Positions 35,336 through 47,476 of a stretch of 64,000 bases of DNA are shown one piece after another (position 1 is the first letter of the stretch; each line of letters opens with the position of its first letter). The position numbers and the translations under genes were made by a program. The stretch spans positions 78,914,001-78,978,000 of the forward strand of contig NC_092342.1 of assembly GCF_046630445.1 (NCBI RefSeq), in the 5' to 3' direction. The notes under the pieces were generated by a model, which was not told the DNA's origin, did no database searches, and saw nothing but the letters and a program-made list of their open reading frames with translations. Origin of the DNA: Rutidosis leptorrhynchoides. Its lineage: Eukaryota > Streptophyta > Magnoliopsida > Asterales > Asteraceae.

Positions 35336-38170
35336 ATGTCAGGTGTTCAAGCTGATCCAGAAAACATTGCACATGAATCCGACACTGAGTCATCGGGAGG
35401 TCCGTTTTCTATTGATCTTCCAAGATTGAAAGCTAAAAGTGGCTCCAATCTCACTGCATGTCTAAATGAGAAAGGTCCTAATGCTGGTTAGTACAAGGGG
35501 GTAATCGAGTTTCTGAAACGTTCAAGAGTATTTGCAACTATCTCTATGCCCTGTACGGCATATTACTCACATCAGAGAGAGTTCTAGGAACGTGCAAGAG
35601 TTGAGACTGTAGATGACAGGAAGGTAATTATAAGTACCGTTTGTGGTCAGGAGATTCAGATTTCTGAAGATACGATTCGAAACACTTTCTTGTTCGAGGA
35701 TGATGAGAATATGCCGAAGAAGTTGTCAAAGACAAAGATTACTGGATGTGTGTTAAGATGCAAGTATTCTGGTGATATTACGAGAGCAACGATTAAAAGA
35801 AGTGGATTCACTCCACCGTATAGATATCTGTCACTTGTTGTGCTGAGGTGCTTAAGCCCATTGCAAGGAGGATTTGATGAACTGAGCGAGATCTATCAAG
35901 GAATGTTTGCTGCTTTGTTTTTGAAGGCTGATTTCAATTTCTCAGGAGTTATCTTTGATCTACTGGTGAAGAATGTGACGAGCAAGTCATATCTGATTTA
36001 TCCAACGTTCTTACAAATTATGATCAATTGTCAAACTGTTGATTTGCCTAGATTGAGAAAAGACGTCATTGTGTTGAAGCATATGACAGATCTTACGTTC
36101 AATAGACTGAATCAGATGAAGAGTGCTAATGATGGTAAGCTTGTATGTCATCTTGTGAAAGAATCTTATCAGTGTCCTCCAGGGAAGAAGTGGAGAAATG
36201 AAAATAGCTTATCCGATTGAGAGCCTGATTTTGTGGTAGCGAATAGTGATGAAGAAGTAGAACAACCAGTGAATACTCAAGCTACTGATGGGTCAGGTGC
36301 TGGTGGGTTAGTTGATGAGATTGGTGATATTAATCCAAATGTTGGTGTTGAGGAAACTTCTAGGGGATCAAAAAGAAGAATGGTTGAAGATGAGAGTTCT
36401 CAGGTTTCAACTAAGCTAAAATTGAAAAGAAGGTTCAAGCTGGTTTATAAAGATGCTGGTGGATCTTCAGCTGGAACTCAACCAGTGACACCGATACCAC
36501 AGACTCAAGGACAACAAACTTCACAACAACAACAACGTCCATCAACGCAACAGTCACCACCCGTGGTTCAACAAGTCTCCCAAGAGACTGTTTCTACTCC
36601 TACTCCGGAAGCTCCGATTCATGCTGAAACTGAAGGAGGTGTTAGTTCCTCGACTCTTCGCAATTTGAATGATTTGTATGTTCAAGCTATGGCTGATAAT
36701 TTGAGAATGAGGAAGGAAATTGATGAGAAAATTGAGCAGTTGAAGGAGGAGAATCGTGTTAAGTCTGAAGATGTTACAAGGCTATCGTTGCAAGTTGACC
36801 TGTTGCAAAGGAAAGTTGTTGATCAATCGTTGTTATTAACTGATGCGAAACGAGAAGCTTCTCAAGCTAAGGAGTTGGCTGCATCAGCTCTGGCTAAGAT
36901 GACTGCGTGGGAAGAGAAGTTTGATCTGGTTGAGATGACTGACGATGAGACTGATAATCGAATGGTGGAGGTTCCTGGTTCCTCCAAAGCTACAGCACTG
37001 TCAGTAATTCCTCTTAAAATTGATTATAGTTTTAGTGATTTCTTTTCTAAACAGGATGAGCTCAAGTATTCTGTTGTTTATGATGAACTAGAAGAGGGAG
37101 ATATCCCTCACAACCTCTCTAGAGAAGAGCTGGAACTGGTGCGTCTAGAGCAAGAGGAAGCTAAAGCTGCTGACGCACAGTCTGACGATTCTCCATCTGA
37201 GGATGATTCTTTTAGCCCTGAGATTACAGAGGATTTTAGTGATAGAGATTTAGATGATTTAGTTGAGGATGTTACTCATGAAGATTTTCCTACATATCAA
37301 AATGATAAGAATGAGGATCTTCCTGGTTTTGAGGAGTTGCTTAGAACAAATGATGAACTTTTGGATAGAAAGTGTAAAGAGAAAGAACGAACTGAAGTCC
37401 TGCCTGAAGGATTTTTACCAGTCAAATATCACAAGGAAAGAACTGAAAAGTTGGAAGTTGATTGGAGAGATATTTTGAGGATTAGAAAGTATTGTGAGAA
37501 ACCGAAGCTTGAGCCGAAATGTTTGAAGATGATTAATTTGAGAAAGAGTGCAAAAGGAAGAACTCTAGCCTGGGCTTACATTGAAGAATTCAACATGTTT
37601 ACAGTTAAGTGAGAATTTGGCGTTGATTATTTCAAACATGGTCACGAATTCAAGTCGCTACCGTACTTTGAGCTAATGCAGATTGCCAGGTTGGGAATGT
37701 TGTATTGTGGAATGAACGATCGATCTTTGTTGCTGGTGAAGAAGATTCGAATAGCTTTTAATTCAAAGAATTGGGAAGGTTTTAGGCCACAATTTCCTAG
37801 GATTAGTTTCAAAGTTAATCCTAGAACTGGTGAATCTCGAAGAAGTGTGAAGTACAAGCGGGCAAAGACTATGAAGAAGGTACCATTGAGGAAATTGCCG
37901 CAAAATTGGAGTCAGAGTTTCAGATGGTGGTTTTATGATGATCGTTCTGAAGAAGCTGTGATTGTTTTGGATAAGGTGAATGAGAATGATATTGAATGCA
38001 TTCGTGTATTGGATCCGATTTGGTTGAGAAACTGTACTGAGGTTGATATTTTCACGTTGTATTACAACCGTATGCTCTATCATCGAGAGAACAGGGTGCA
38101 GGCTGAACAGTATGTTAAAGTAGCTAAGCTGTGCAACTTGAACAACATGGTAATCGATCCATATGAATAA
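35336..38170 (+). pseudogene. Element A extra ORF 2, long coiled-coil protein with in-frame stops
   Basis: One frame of 945 codons from ATG 35336 to TAA 38168, open except for TAG 35489, TAG 35585, TGA 36218 and TGA 37610. No frameshift is needed. Residues about 1-290 are mixed hydrophilic; about 380-440 is Gln/Pro/Thr-rich; about 440-530 is a heptad-rich coiled coil (RMRKEIDEKIEQLKEENR, then QVDLLQRKVV); about 540-690 is strongly acidic; the C-terminal 190 residues are basic and Trp/Tyr-rich. The Pro-rich plus coiled-coil layout recalls env-like ORFs of SIRE elements, but no transmembrane helix is obvious. It starts MSG like ORF 1, and a GCAG acceptor-like site precedes its ATG. Function unknown. 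Confidence 0.6.
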
Positions 38171-38222
38171 ATTGGATGACGACTGAAGACTTTTGATATA
38201 GAACTAGGTCTTAGGGGGAGTT
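38171..38222 (+). other. Polypurine tract of element A
   Basis: CTTAGGGGGAGTT directly before the 3' LTR start at 38223, the usual position for plus-strand priming. Confidence 0.75.
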
Positions 38223-38462
38223 TGTTGGTGCATAATCCCAAGTTCTATTTTGTAATGAGTTCTATTCATATTGTATTGTCTATTTTAGTCATGTGAGGAT
38301 TACATCATTAATACAATGTGTTTGGATTGTTTAATATGATGGCGTGAAATGGTTCAAGTAGTTTGGTTGGCTGCTCAGACCATCGACCGATGGTAGAGAC
38401 CATCGGTCGAGGGACTATCACCATCGGCCGAAGGTCCCAGACCACCGGCCGATGGTCACTGT
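38223..38462 (+). repeat. Element A 3' LTR, first part
   Basis: 240 bp homologous to the start of the 5' LTR. Contains the palindromic units at 38378-38456, one unit more than the 5' LTR. Interrupted after ACTGT (38458-38462) by element E; continues at 51555. Confidence 0.85.
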
Positions 38463-41400
38463 TGAAATGTCCCGTTCTTATTGATTAAAAACGTTCCATA
38501 TTAATTGATTTCGTTGCAAGGTTTTGATCTCTATATGAGACGTTTTTCAAAGACTGCATTCATTTTTAAAACAAACCATAACCTTTATTTCATAAATAAA
38601 GGTTTAAAAAGCTTTACGTAGATTATCAAATAATGATAATCTAAAATATCCTGTTTACACACGACCATTACATAATGGTTTACAATACAAATATGTTACA
38701 TCGAAATCAGTTTCTTGAATGCAGTTTTTACACAATATCATACAAACATGGACTCCAAATCTTGTCCTTATTTTAGTATGCAACAGCGGAAGCTCTTAAT
38801 ATTCACCTGAGAATAAACATGCTTTAAACTTCAACAAAAATGTTGGTGAGTTATAGGTTTAACCTAAATATATCAAATCGTAACAATAGACCACAAGATT
38901 TCATATTTCAATACACATCCCATACATAGAGATAAAAATCATTCATATGGTGAACACCTGGTAACCGACATTAACAAGATGCATATATAAGAATATCCCC
39001 ATCATTCTGGGAAACCCTTCGGATATGATATAAATTTCGAAGTACTAAAGCATCCGGTACTTTGGATGGGGTTTGTTAGGCCCAATAGATCTATCTTTAG
39101 GATTCGCGTCAATTAGGGTGTCTGTTCCCTAATTCTTAGATTACCAGACTTAATAAAAAGGGGCATATTCGATTTCGATAATTCAACCATAGAATGTAGT
39201 TTCACGTACTTGTGTCTATTTTGTAAATCATTTATAAAACCTGCATGTATTCTCATCCCAAAAATATTAGATTTTAAAAGTGGGACTATAACTCACTTTC
39301 ACAGATTTTTACTTCGTCGAGAAGTAAGACTTGGCCACTGTTGATTCACGAACCTATAACAATATATACATATATATTAAAGTATGTTCAAAATATATTT
39401 ACAACACTTTTAATATATTTTGATGTTTTAAGTTTATTAAGTCAGCTGTCCTCGTTAGTAACCTACAACTAGTTGTCCACAGTTAGATGTACAGAAATAA
39501 ATCGATAAATATTATCTTAAATCAATCCACGACCCAGTGTATACGTATCTCAGTATTGATCACAACTCAAACTATATATATTTTGGAATCAACCTCAACC
39601 CTGTATAGCTAACTCTAACATTCACATATAGAGTGTCTATGGTTGTTCCGAAATATATATAGATGTGTCGACATGATAGGTCGAAACATTGTATACGTGT
39701 CTATGGTATCTCAAGATTACATAATATACAATACAAGTTGATTAAGTTATGGTTGGAATAGATTTGTTACCAATTTTCACGTAGCTAAAATGAGAAAAAT
39801 TATCCAATCTTGTTTTACCCATAACTTCTTCATTTTAAATCCGTTTTGAGTGAATCAAATTGCTATGGTTTCATATTGAACTCTATTTTATGAATCTAAA
39901 CAGAAAAAGTATAGATTTATAGTCGGAAAAATAAGTTACAAGTCGTTTTTGTAAAGGTAGTCATTTCAGTCGAAAGAACGACGTCTAGATGACCATTTTA
40001 GAAAACATACTTCCACTTTGAGTTTAACCATAATTTTTGGATATAGTTTCATGTTCATAATAAAAATCATTTTCTCAGAATAACAACTTTTAAATCAAAG
40101 TTTATCATAGTTTTTAATTAACTAACCCAAAACAGCCCGCGGTGTTACTACGACAGCGTAAATCCGGTTTTACGGTGTTTTTCGTGTTTCCAGGTTTTAA
40201 ATCATTAAGTTAGCATATCATATAGATATAGAACATGTGTTTAGTTAATTTTAAAAGTCAAGTTAGAAGGATTAACTTTTGTTTGCGAACAAGTTTAGAA
40301 TTAACTAAAGTATGTTCTAGTGATTACGAGTTTAAACCTTCGAATAAGATAGTTTTATATATATGAATCGAATGATGTTATGAACATCATTACTATCTCA
40401 AGTTTAGTAGGTAAACCTACTGGAAGTGACAAGAAATGATCTAGCTTCAAAGGATCTTGGATGGCTTGAAAGTTCTTGAAGTAGGATCATGACACAAAAA
40501 CAAGTTCAAGTAAGATTTTTACTCGAATTAAGATAGTTTATAGTTATAGAAATTGAATCAAAGTTTGAATATGAATATTACCTTGAATAATAAAGATAAC
40601 CAACTATATATAACAAAGGTTTCTTGATCTTAGATGATTACTTGGAATGGATTAGAAAGCTTGGAAGTAAATTAGTAAACTTGAAGGGATTTTTGAAGTG
40701 TTCTTGAAGTGTTCTTCCTATGATGATTATAGCTTGATTCTTGAAGTGATTTTTGATGAAGATGATGATTAACTACTGGAAAAATACGTTCATAATAGTG
40801 TGTGTGTGTTGAGAGAGAATTAGAAAGAGAATTGGAAGTGAAATGGAGTGAATGATGAGTGGTAATTGGTGAGTGGTGAGTGGGGTTAAAAGGAGTTCTA
40901 GTTAGTTGACTAGCTCATGGTAGAAGTTAAAATTGATTAGTCATACATGACATAATCAAGAGTGGAATCCCATGCTAGTTCCTATTGGTATATACCCATA
41001 GTAAGCACGTTTTGAAGCTGTGTATAATACGGGTAAGAATACGACTAGAATTCTTGATGAAAGAAAAGAATGGGAAAGTAACTGTAACCATTTTCGTTAA
41101 GTATGAGTGTTTTGATATATGTCTTGAAGTCTTCCAAAAGTATTTTAATACATCAAAATACACTACATGTATATACATTTTAACTGAGTCGTTAAGTCAT
41201 CGTTAGTCGTTACATGTAAGTGTTGTTTTGAAACCATTAAGTTAACGATCTCAATTAATGTTGTTAACCCATTGTTTATTATATCTAATGAGATGTTAAA
41301 TTATTATATTATCATGATATTATGATATATTAATATATCTTAATATGATATATATACATTTAAATGTCGTTACAACGATAATCGTTACATATATGTCTCG

Positions 41401-41712
41401 TTTCGAAATCCTTAAGTTAGTAGTCTTGTTTATATGTATATAACTCATCGTTAATATACTTATGGAGATACTTACTTATCATAATCTCATGTTAACCATA
41501 TGTATATCCATATATATATCGTCATGTCGTTTTTACAAGTTTTAACGTTCGTGAATCGCCGGTCAACTTGGGTGGTCAATTGTCTATATGAAACATATTT
41601 CAATTAATCAAGTCTTAACAAGTTTGATTGCTTAACATGTTGGAAACATTTAATCATGTAAATATCAATCTCAATTAATATATATAAACATGGAAAAGTT
41701 CGGGTCACTACA
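38463..41712 (-). repeat. Element E 3' LTR (left end on the plus strand)
   Basis: 3,250 bp from TGAAATGTCCCG to GGGTCACTACA. Small open frames on both strands near 40975-41206 recur in the other LTR at 50815-51046 and have no family support. Confidence 0.9.
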
Positions 41713-41747
41713 GTACCTACCCGTTAAATAAATTTCGTCCCGAAATT

Positions 41748-44700
41748 TTAAGCTGTTGAAGGTGTTGACGAATCTTCTGGAAATAGATGCGGGTATTTCT
41801 TATTCATCTGATCTTCACGCTCCCAGGTGAACTCGGGTCCTCTATGAGCATTCCATCGAACCTTAACAATTGGTATCTTGTTTTGCTTAAGTCTTTTAAC
41901 CTCACGATCCATTATTTCGACGGGTTCTTCGATGAATTGGAGTTTTTCGTTGATTTGGATTTCATCTAACGGAATAGTGAGATCTTCTTTAGCAAAACAT
42001 TTCTTCAAATTCGAGACGTGGAAAGTGTTATATACAGCCGCGAGTTGTTGAGGTAACTCAAGTCGGTAAGCTACTGGTCCGACACGATCAATAATCTTGA
42101 ATGGTCCAATATACCTTGGATTTAATTTCCCTCGTTTACCAAATCGAACAACGCCTTTCCAAGGTGCAACTTTATGCATGACCATCTCTCCAATTTCAAA
42201 TTCTATATCTTTTCTTTTAATGTCAGCGTAGCTCTTTTGTCGACTTTGGGCGGTTTTCAACCGTTCTTGAATTTGGATGATCTTCTCGGTAGTTTCTTGT
42301 ATAATCTCCGGACCCGTAATCTGTCTATCCCCCACTTCACTCCAACAAATCGGAGACCTGCACTTTCTACCATAAAGTGCTTCAAATGGCGCCATCTCAA
42401 TGCTTGAATGGTAGCTGTTGTTGTAGGAAAATTCTGCTAACGGTAGATGTCGATCCTAACTGTTTTCGAAATCAATAACACATGCTCGTAGCATGTCTTC
42501 AAGAATTTGTATCGTCCTTTCGCTCTGCCCATCAGTTTGTGGATGATAGGCAGTACTCATGTCTAGACGAGTTCCTAATGCTTGCTGTAATGTCTGCCAG
42601 AATCTTGAAATAAATCTGCCATCCCTATCAGAGATAATAGAGATTGGTATTCCATGTCTGGAGCCGACTTCCTTCAAATACAGTCATGCTAACTTCTCCA
42701 TCTTGTCATCTTCTCTTATTGGCAGGAAGTGTGCTAATTTGGTGAGACGATCAATTATTACCCAAATAGTATCAAAACCACTTGCAGTCCTTGGCAATTT
42801 AGTGATGAAATCCATGGTAATGTTTTCCCATTTCCATTCTGGGATTTCGGGTTGTTGAAGTAGACCTGATGGTTTTTGATGCTCAGCTTTGACCTTAGAA
42901 CACGTCAAATATTCTCCTACGTATTTAGAAACATCGGCTTTCATACCCGGCCACCAAAAATGTTTCTTGAGATCCTTGTACATCTTCCCCGTTCCAGGAT
43001 GTATTGAGTAACTGGTTTTATGAGCTTCTCTAAGTACCATTTCTCTCATATCTCCAAATTTTGGTACCCAAATCCTTTCAGCCCTATACCGGGTTCCGTC
43101 TTCTCGAATATTAAGATGCTTCTCCGATCCTTTGGGTATTTTATCCTTTAAATTTCCCTCTTTTAAAACTCCTTGTTGCGCCTCCTTTATTTGAGTAGTA
43201 AGGTTATTATGAATCATTATATTCATAGATTTTACTCGAATGGGTTCTCTGTCCTTCCTGCTCAAGGCATCGGCTACCACATTTGCCTTCCCCGGGTGGT
43301 AACGAATCTCAAAGTCGTAATCATTCAATAATTCAATCCACCTACGCTGCCTCATATTCAGTTGTTTCTGATTAAATATGTGTTGAAGACTTTTGTGGTC
43401 GGTATATATAATACTTTTGACCCCATATAAGTAGTGCCTCCAAGTCTTTAATGCAAAAACAACCGTACCTAATTCCAAATCATGCGTCGTATAATTTTGC
43501 TCTTGAATCTTCAATTGTCTAGACGCATAAGCAATCACCTTCGTTCGTTGCATTAATACACAACCGAGACCTTGCTTTGATGCGTCACAATAAATCACAA
43601 AATCATCATTCCCTTCAGGCAATGACAATATAGGTGCCGTAGTTAGCTTTTTCTTCAATAACTGAAACGCTTTCTCTTGTTCATCATTCCATTCAAATTT
43701 CTTCCCTTTATGCGTTAATCCAGTCAAGGGTTTTGCTATTCTGGAAAAGTCTTGGATGAACCTTCTGTAGTAACCAGCTAGTCCTAAAAACTGGCGTATG
43801 TGTTTCGGAGTTTTCGGGGTTTCCCACTTTTCAACAGTTTCTATCTTTGCCGGATCCACCTTAATACCTTTTTTGTTCACTATGTGATCGAGGAATTGAA
43901 CTTCTTCCAACCAAAATGCACACTTTGAAAATTTAGCGTACAATTCTTCCTTCCTCAATACTTCTAACACCTTTCTCAAATGTTCACCGTGTTCTTAGTC
44001 ATTCTTTGAGTAAATAAGTATGTCATCAATGAAAAGAATGACAAACTTGTCAAGGTATGGTCCACACACTCGGTTCATAAGGTCCATGAACACAGCTGGT
44101 GCATTAGTTAAACCAAATGGCATGACCATAAACTCGTAATGACCGTAACGTGTTCTGAAAGCAGTCTTTGGAATATCATCTTCTTTCACCCGCATTTGAT
44201 GATACCCGGAACGTAAGTCAATCTTTGAATAAACAGACGAGCCTTGTAGTTGATCAAATAAGTCGTCAATTCTCGGTAGTGGGTAGCGGTTCTTGATGGT
44301 AAGTTTTTTTAACTCTCGGTAGTCGATACACAACCTGAATGTACCATCTTTCTTCTTGACAAACAAAACAGGAGCTCCCCACGGTGATGTGCTTGGTCGA
44401 ATGAAACCATGCTCTAAAAGTTCTTGTAATTGGCTTTGCAGTTCTTTCATCTCGCTGGGTGCGAGTCTGTAAGGAGCACGAGCTATTGGTGCAGCTCCTG
44501 GTACAAGATCTATTTGAAATTCAACGGATCGATGTGGGGGTAATCCCGGTAATTCTTTCGGAAATACATCGGGAAATTCTTTTGTGACGGGAACATCATT
44601 GATGCTCTTTTCTTCAGTTTGTACTTTCTCGACGTGTGCTAGAACAGCATAGCAACCTTTTCTTATTAGTTTTTGTGCCTTCAAATTACTAATAAGATGT

Positions 44701-45170
44701 AGCTTCGTGTTGCCCTTTTCTCCGTACACCATTAAGGGTTTTCCTTTTTCTCGTATAATGCGAATTGCATTTTTGTAACAAACGATCTCTACTTTCACTT
44801 CTTTCAACCAGTCCATACCGATTATCACATCAAAACTCCCTAACTCTACTGGTATCAAGTCAATCTTAAATGTTTCGCTAACCAGTTTAATTTCTCGATT
44901 CCGACATATATTATCTGCTGAAATTAATTTACCATTTGCTAATTCGAGTAAAAATTTACTATCCAAAGGCGTCAATGGACAACTTAATTTAGCACAAAAA
45001 TCTCTACTCATATAGCTTCTATCCGCACCCGAATCAAATAAAACGTAAGCAGATTTATTGTCAATAAGAAACGTACCCGTAACAAGCTCCGAGTCTTCCT
45101 GTGCCTCTGCCACATTAATATTGAAAACTCTTCCGCGGCCTTGTCCATTCGTGTTCTCCTGGTTCGGCAA
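41748..45170 (-). pseudogene. Element E pol: protease, RT, RNase H, integrase, chromodomain
   Basis: One frame of about 1,140 codons, broken only by TAA (43995-43997), TGA (42684-42686) and TAG (42456-42458). Protease [13 protein letters not shown] near 45030; RT with [19 protein letters not shown] and FIDD near 44020; RNase H with [15 protein letters not shown] near 43600 and [11 protein letters not shown]; integrase zinc-binding region, then core with [10 protein letters not shown] and [13 protein letters not shown]; chromodomain at the C-terminus ([16 protein letters not shown] through GPEFTWERE). An upstream overlap with gag in another frame covers 45008-45170. Two of the stops fit loss of Arg (CGA) and Trp (TGG) codons by one transition. 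Confidence 0.88.
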
Positions 45171-45458
45171 TTTCTAATAATGTGGCCCGGTTTTCCACAT
45201 TTATAACAAACTACATTGGCATAACTTGCTCCGACACTACTTGCTCCGCCATTACTCGTTCCGACACCATTTGTTCCTTTCGTTCTATTAACCCCTGGTC
45301 CGTAGACCTCACACTTCGCCGCGCTATGACCATTTCTTTTACACTTGTTGCAAAATTTGGTGCAGAACCCCGAGTGATACTTTTCACACCTTTGGCATAG
45401 CTGCTTCTGATTGTTGTTGTTGTTGCGGTTATTATTGTTGTTGGGATGATTGTTATAG

Positions 45459-45490
<32 letters not shown>

Positions 45491-46312
45491 GGGCCGTTTG
45501 TTGTAGTTGCGATTGATGTTGCGATTGTTGGGATAATTGTTGTAATTGCTGTTGTTGTTGTATTGGTGATTCTTATCACCGTTTTCCTCCCACTTTCTTT
45601 TGACTTGCTTCACATTGGCCTCTTCAGCAGTCTGTTCTTTAATTCTTTCTTCAATCTGGTTCACTAGTTTGTGAGCCATTCTACATGCCTGTTGTATGGA
45701 GGCGGGCTCGTGTGAAATTATATCTTCTTGGATTCTTTTCGGTAATCCTTTCACAAACGCGTTGATCTTCTCTTCCTCATCTTCGAATGCTCCCGGACAC
45801 AATAGGCACAATTCTATGAATCGTCTTTCGTACGTGGTAATATCAAATCCTTGGGTTCGTAACCCTCTAAGTTCTGTCTTGAGCTTATTGACCTCGGTTC
45901 TGGGACGGTACTTCTCGTTCATCAAGTGCTTGAATGCTGACCACGGTAGTGCGTACGCATCGTCTTGTCCCACTTGCTCTAGATAGGTATTCCACCATGT
46001 TAACGCAGAACCTGTGAAGGTATGCGTAGCGTACTTTACTTTGTCCTCTTCAGTACACTTACTTATGGCAAACACCGATTCGACCTTCTTGGTCCACCGT
46101 TTCAATCCGATCGGTCCTTCGGTTCCATCAAATTCCAAAGGTTTGCAGGCAGTGAATTCTTTGTAGGTGCATCCTACACGATTTCCTGTACTGCTAGATC
46201 CAAGGTTATTGTTGGTATGTAGCGCAGCCTGTACTGCGGCTATGTTTGAAGCTAGAAAAGTACAGAATTCCTCTTCATTCATATTCACGGTATGTCGAGT
46301 AGTCGGTGCCAT
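45008..46312 (-). CDS. Element E Gag
   Basis: Starts at ATG 46312 (MAPTTRHTV, a common Tekay Gag start), chosen over an in-frame ATG 12 codons upstream. The retrotransposon gag core covers about residues 50-200 ([26 protein letters not shown]). It is followed by a long Asn-rich region encoded by a GTT-rich repeat (minus-strand AAC), then a partial Cys/His cluster and knuckles [14 protein letters not shown] and [14 protein letters not shown]. Right after the last knuckle the frame departs from pol and runs on to a stop at 45008. In relatives gag and pol are often continuous, so a small deletion here is likely; programmed frameshifting is the alternative. Confidence 0.82.
45412..45560. repeat. 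GTT-rich trinucleotide repeat coding for poly-Asn
   Basis: Nearly pure TTG/TTGTTG tract. It encodes the Asn-rich linker of the E Gag on the minus strand; long open frames of Val or Thr in the other frames are artefacts of the repeat. Confidence 0.85.
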
Positions 46313-46653
46313 TTCCTTCAAAATAGTCAAATGGAACAAATTAATCATACAGAATATTAAGAGTAGTTAATAGTATTTCGTAGCATAATATGAACTCATT
46401 TATAAAAGCTTTTTCTTCATATTAGCGTTTTATAAGTTTAAATTCGGGTAGTACCAACCCGTTAAGTTCATACTTAGTAGCTAATATACAATTCAACTAC
46501 TACAATTCTATATGAAAAACTGATTATAATAATATTTCGCGTTCAAACTTTTACACAATATTTTACAAACTTACAATACCGCTTATTTTACATATAGCAT
46601 GAAATATAGCACACAATAAATTTCATACAAGATGGTTGTGAAGATAATTCTAG
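46313..46653 (-). other. Spacer between F-box ORF and gag in E
   Basis: About 340 bp. Near 46455 the minus strand reads AACGGGTTGGTACTACCCG, like the PPT-type motif also found in D at 27713. No ORF. Confidence 0.5.
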
Positions 46654-47337
46654 CTAGTACACAAGTCGTTCAGCAAAGGCAATAAAGACACGTAATTCAT
46701 ACGTCCAGAAACAAGTCATGCATTCTGGTTTTACTAGGACTACTTCCCATCCTTGGTCTTGTGGAACATAACCGTTATGGCCGTTGATAAGACAGCGTGT
46801 TGTAACGTCGTCAAAGGGATGAGGGTTACGTAATGTCCAACAGTCCCGTAACAATCTAAAAACCTCATTTCTTACCCTAATTACCGACTCCGTCACTTGT
46901 GGGAACGTTTTGTTTAATAGTTGTAGCCCGATGTTCTTGTTCTCACTTTGGTGAGAAGCGAACATTACTAATCCGTAAGCATAACATGCTTCTTTATGTT
47001 GCATGTTAGCCGCTTTTTCTAAATCACGAAGTCCAATATTCGGATATATTGAGTCAAAATAATTTCTTAACCCATTGCGTAAAATAGCATTTGGGTTCCC
47101 CGCAATATATGCGTCAAAGTAAACACATCGTAACTTATGGATTTCCCAATGTGATATCCCCCATCTTTCGAACGAAAGCCTTTTATAAACCAAGGCATTC
47201 TTGGAACGTTCTTCGAATGTCTTACAAACTGATCTCGCCTTAAATAGTTGTGCCGAAGAATTCTGACTGACTCTAGACAAGATTTCATCAATCATGTCTC
47301 CGGGTAGGTCTCTTAAAATATTGGGTTGTCTATCCAT
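46654..47337 (-). CDS. F-box protein ORF carried by element E (At1g67623-like)
   Basis: Intact 227-codon frame. An F-box lies at residues about 8-50 (LRDLPGDMIDEILSRVSQ, then LFKARSVCKTFEE). It is followed by NALVYKRLSFERW, GNPNAILRNGLRNYF and LEKAANMQHKEACYAYGLVMFA, the layout of plant F-box proteins like At1g67623, where Sel1-like helices follow the box. A C-terminal Cys-containing segment (PECMTCFWTYELRVF) ends the protein. F-box proteins join SCF ubiquitin ligases through SKP1. The ORF is on the gag-pol strand between the primer site and gag, with an acceptor-like TTTTACAG 15 bases before the ATG. Intact coding in a young element suggests retention for use, or very recent capture. Confidence 0.75.
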   Translation of the reverse strand: MDRQPNILRDLPGDMIDEILSRVSQNSSAQLFKARSVCKTFEERSKNALVYKRLSFERWGISHWEIHKLRCVYFDAYIAGNPNAILRNGLRNYFDSIYPNIGLRDLEKAANMQHKEACYAYGLVMFASHQSENKNIGLQLLNKTFPQVTESVIRVRNEVFRLLRDCWTLRNPHPFDDVTTRCLINGHNGYVPQDQGWEVVLVKPECMTCFWTYELRVFIAFAERLVY

Positions 47338-47476
47338 TTTGTGTTTTTATACTGTAAAATAGACAAGAGTTAGATTCATAAAAAAAAAATACTTATTAAT
47401 ACAAGCAATTTTTACATATATCATAAATCATAAGCACACTATATTACATATATTACACCACACGAATACAACTATC

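Noticed and set aside
45211-45667. Thr-rich and Val-rich long frames
   Set aside because: Alternate-frame translations of the GTT-rich repeat in E gag.
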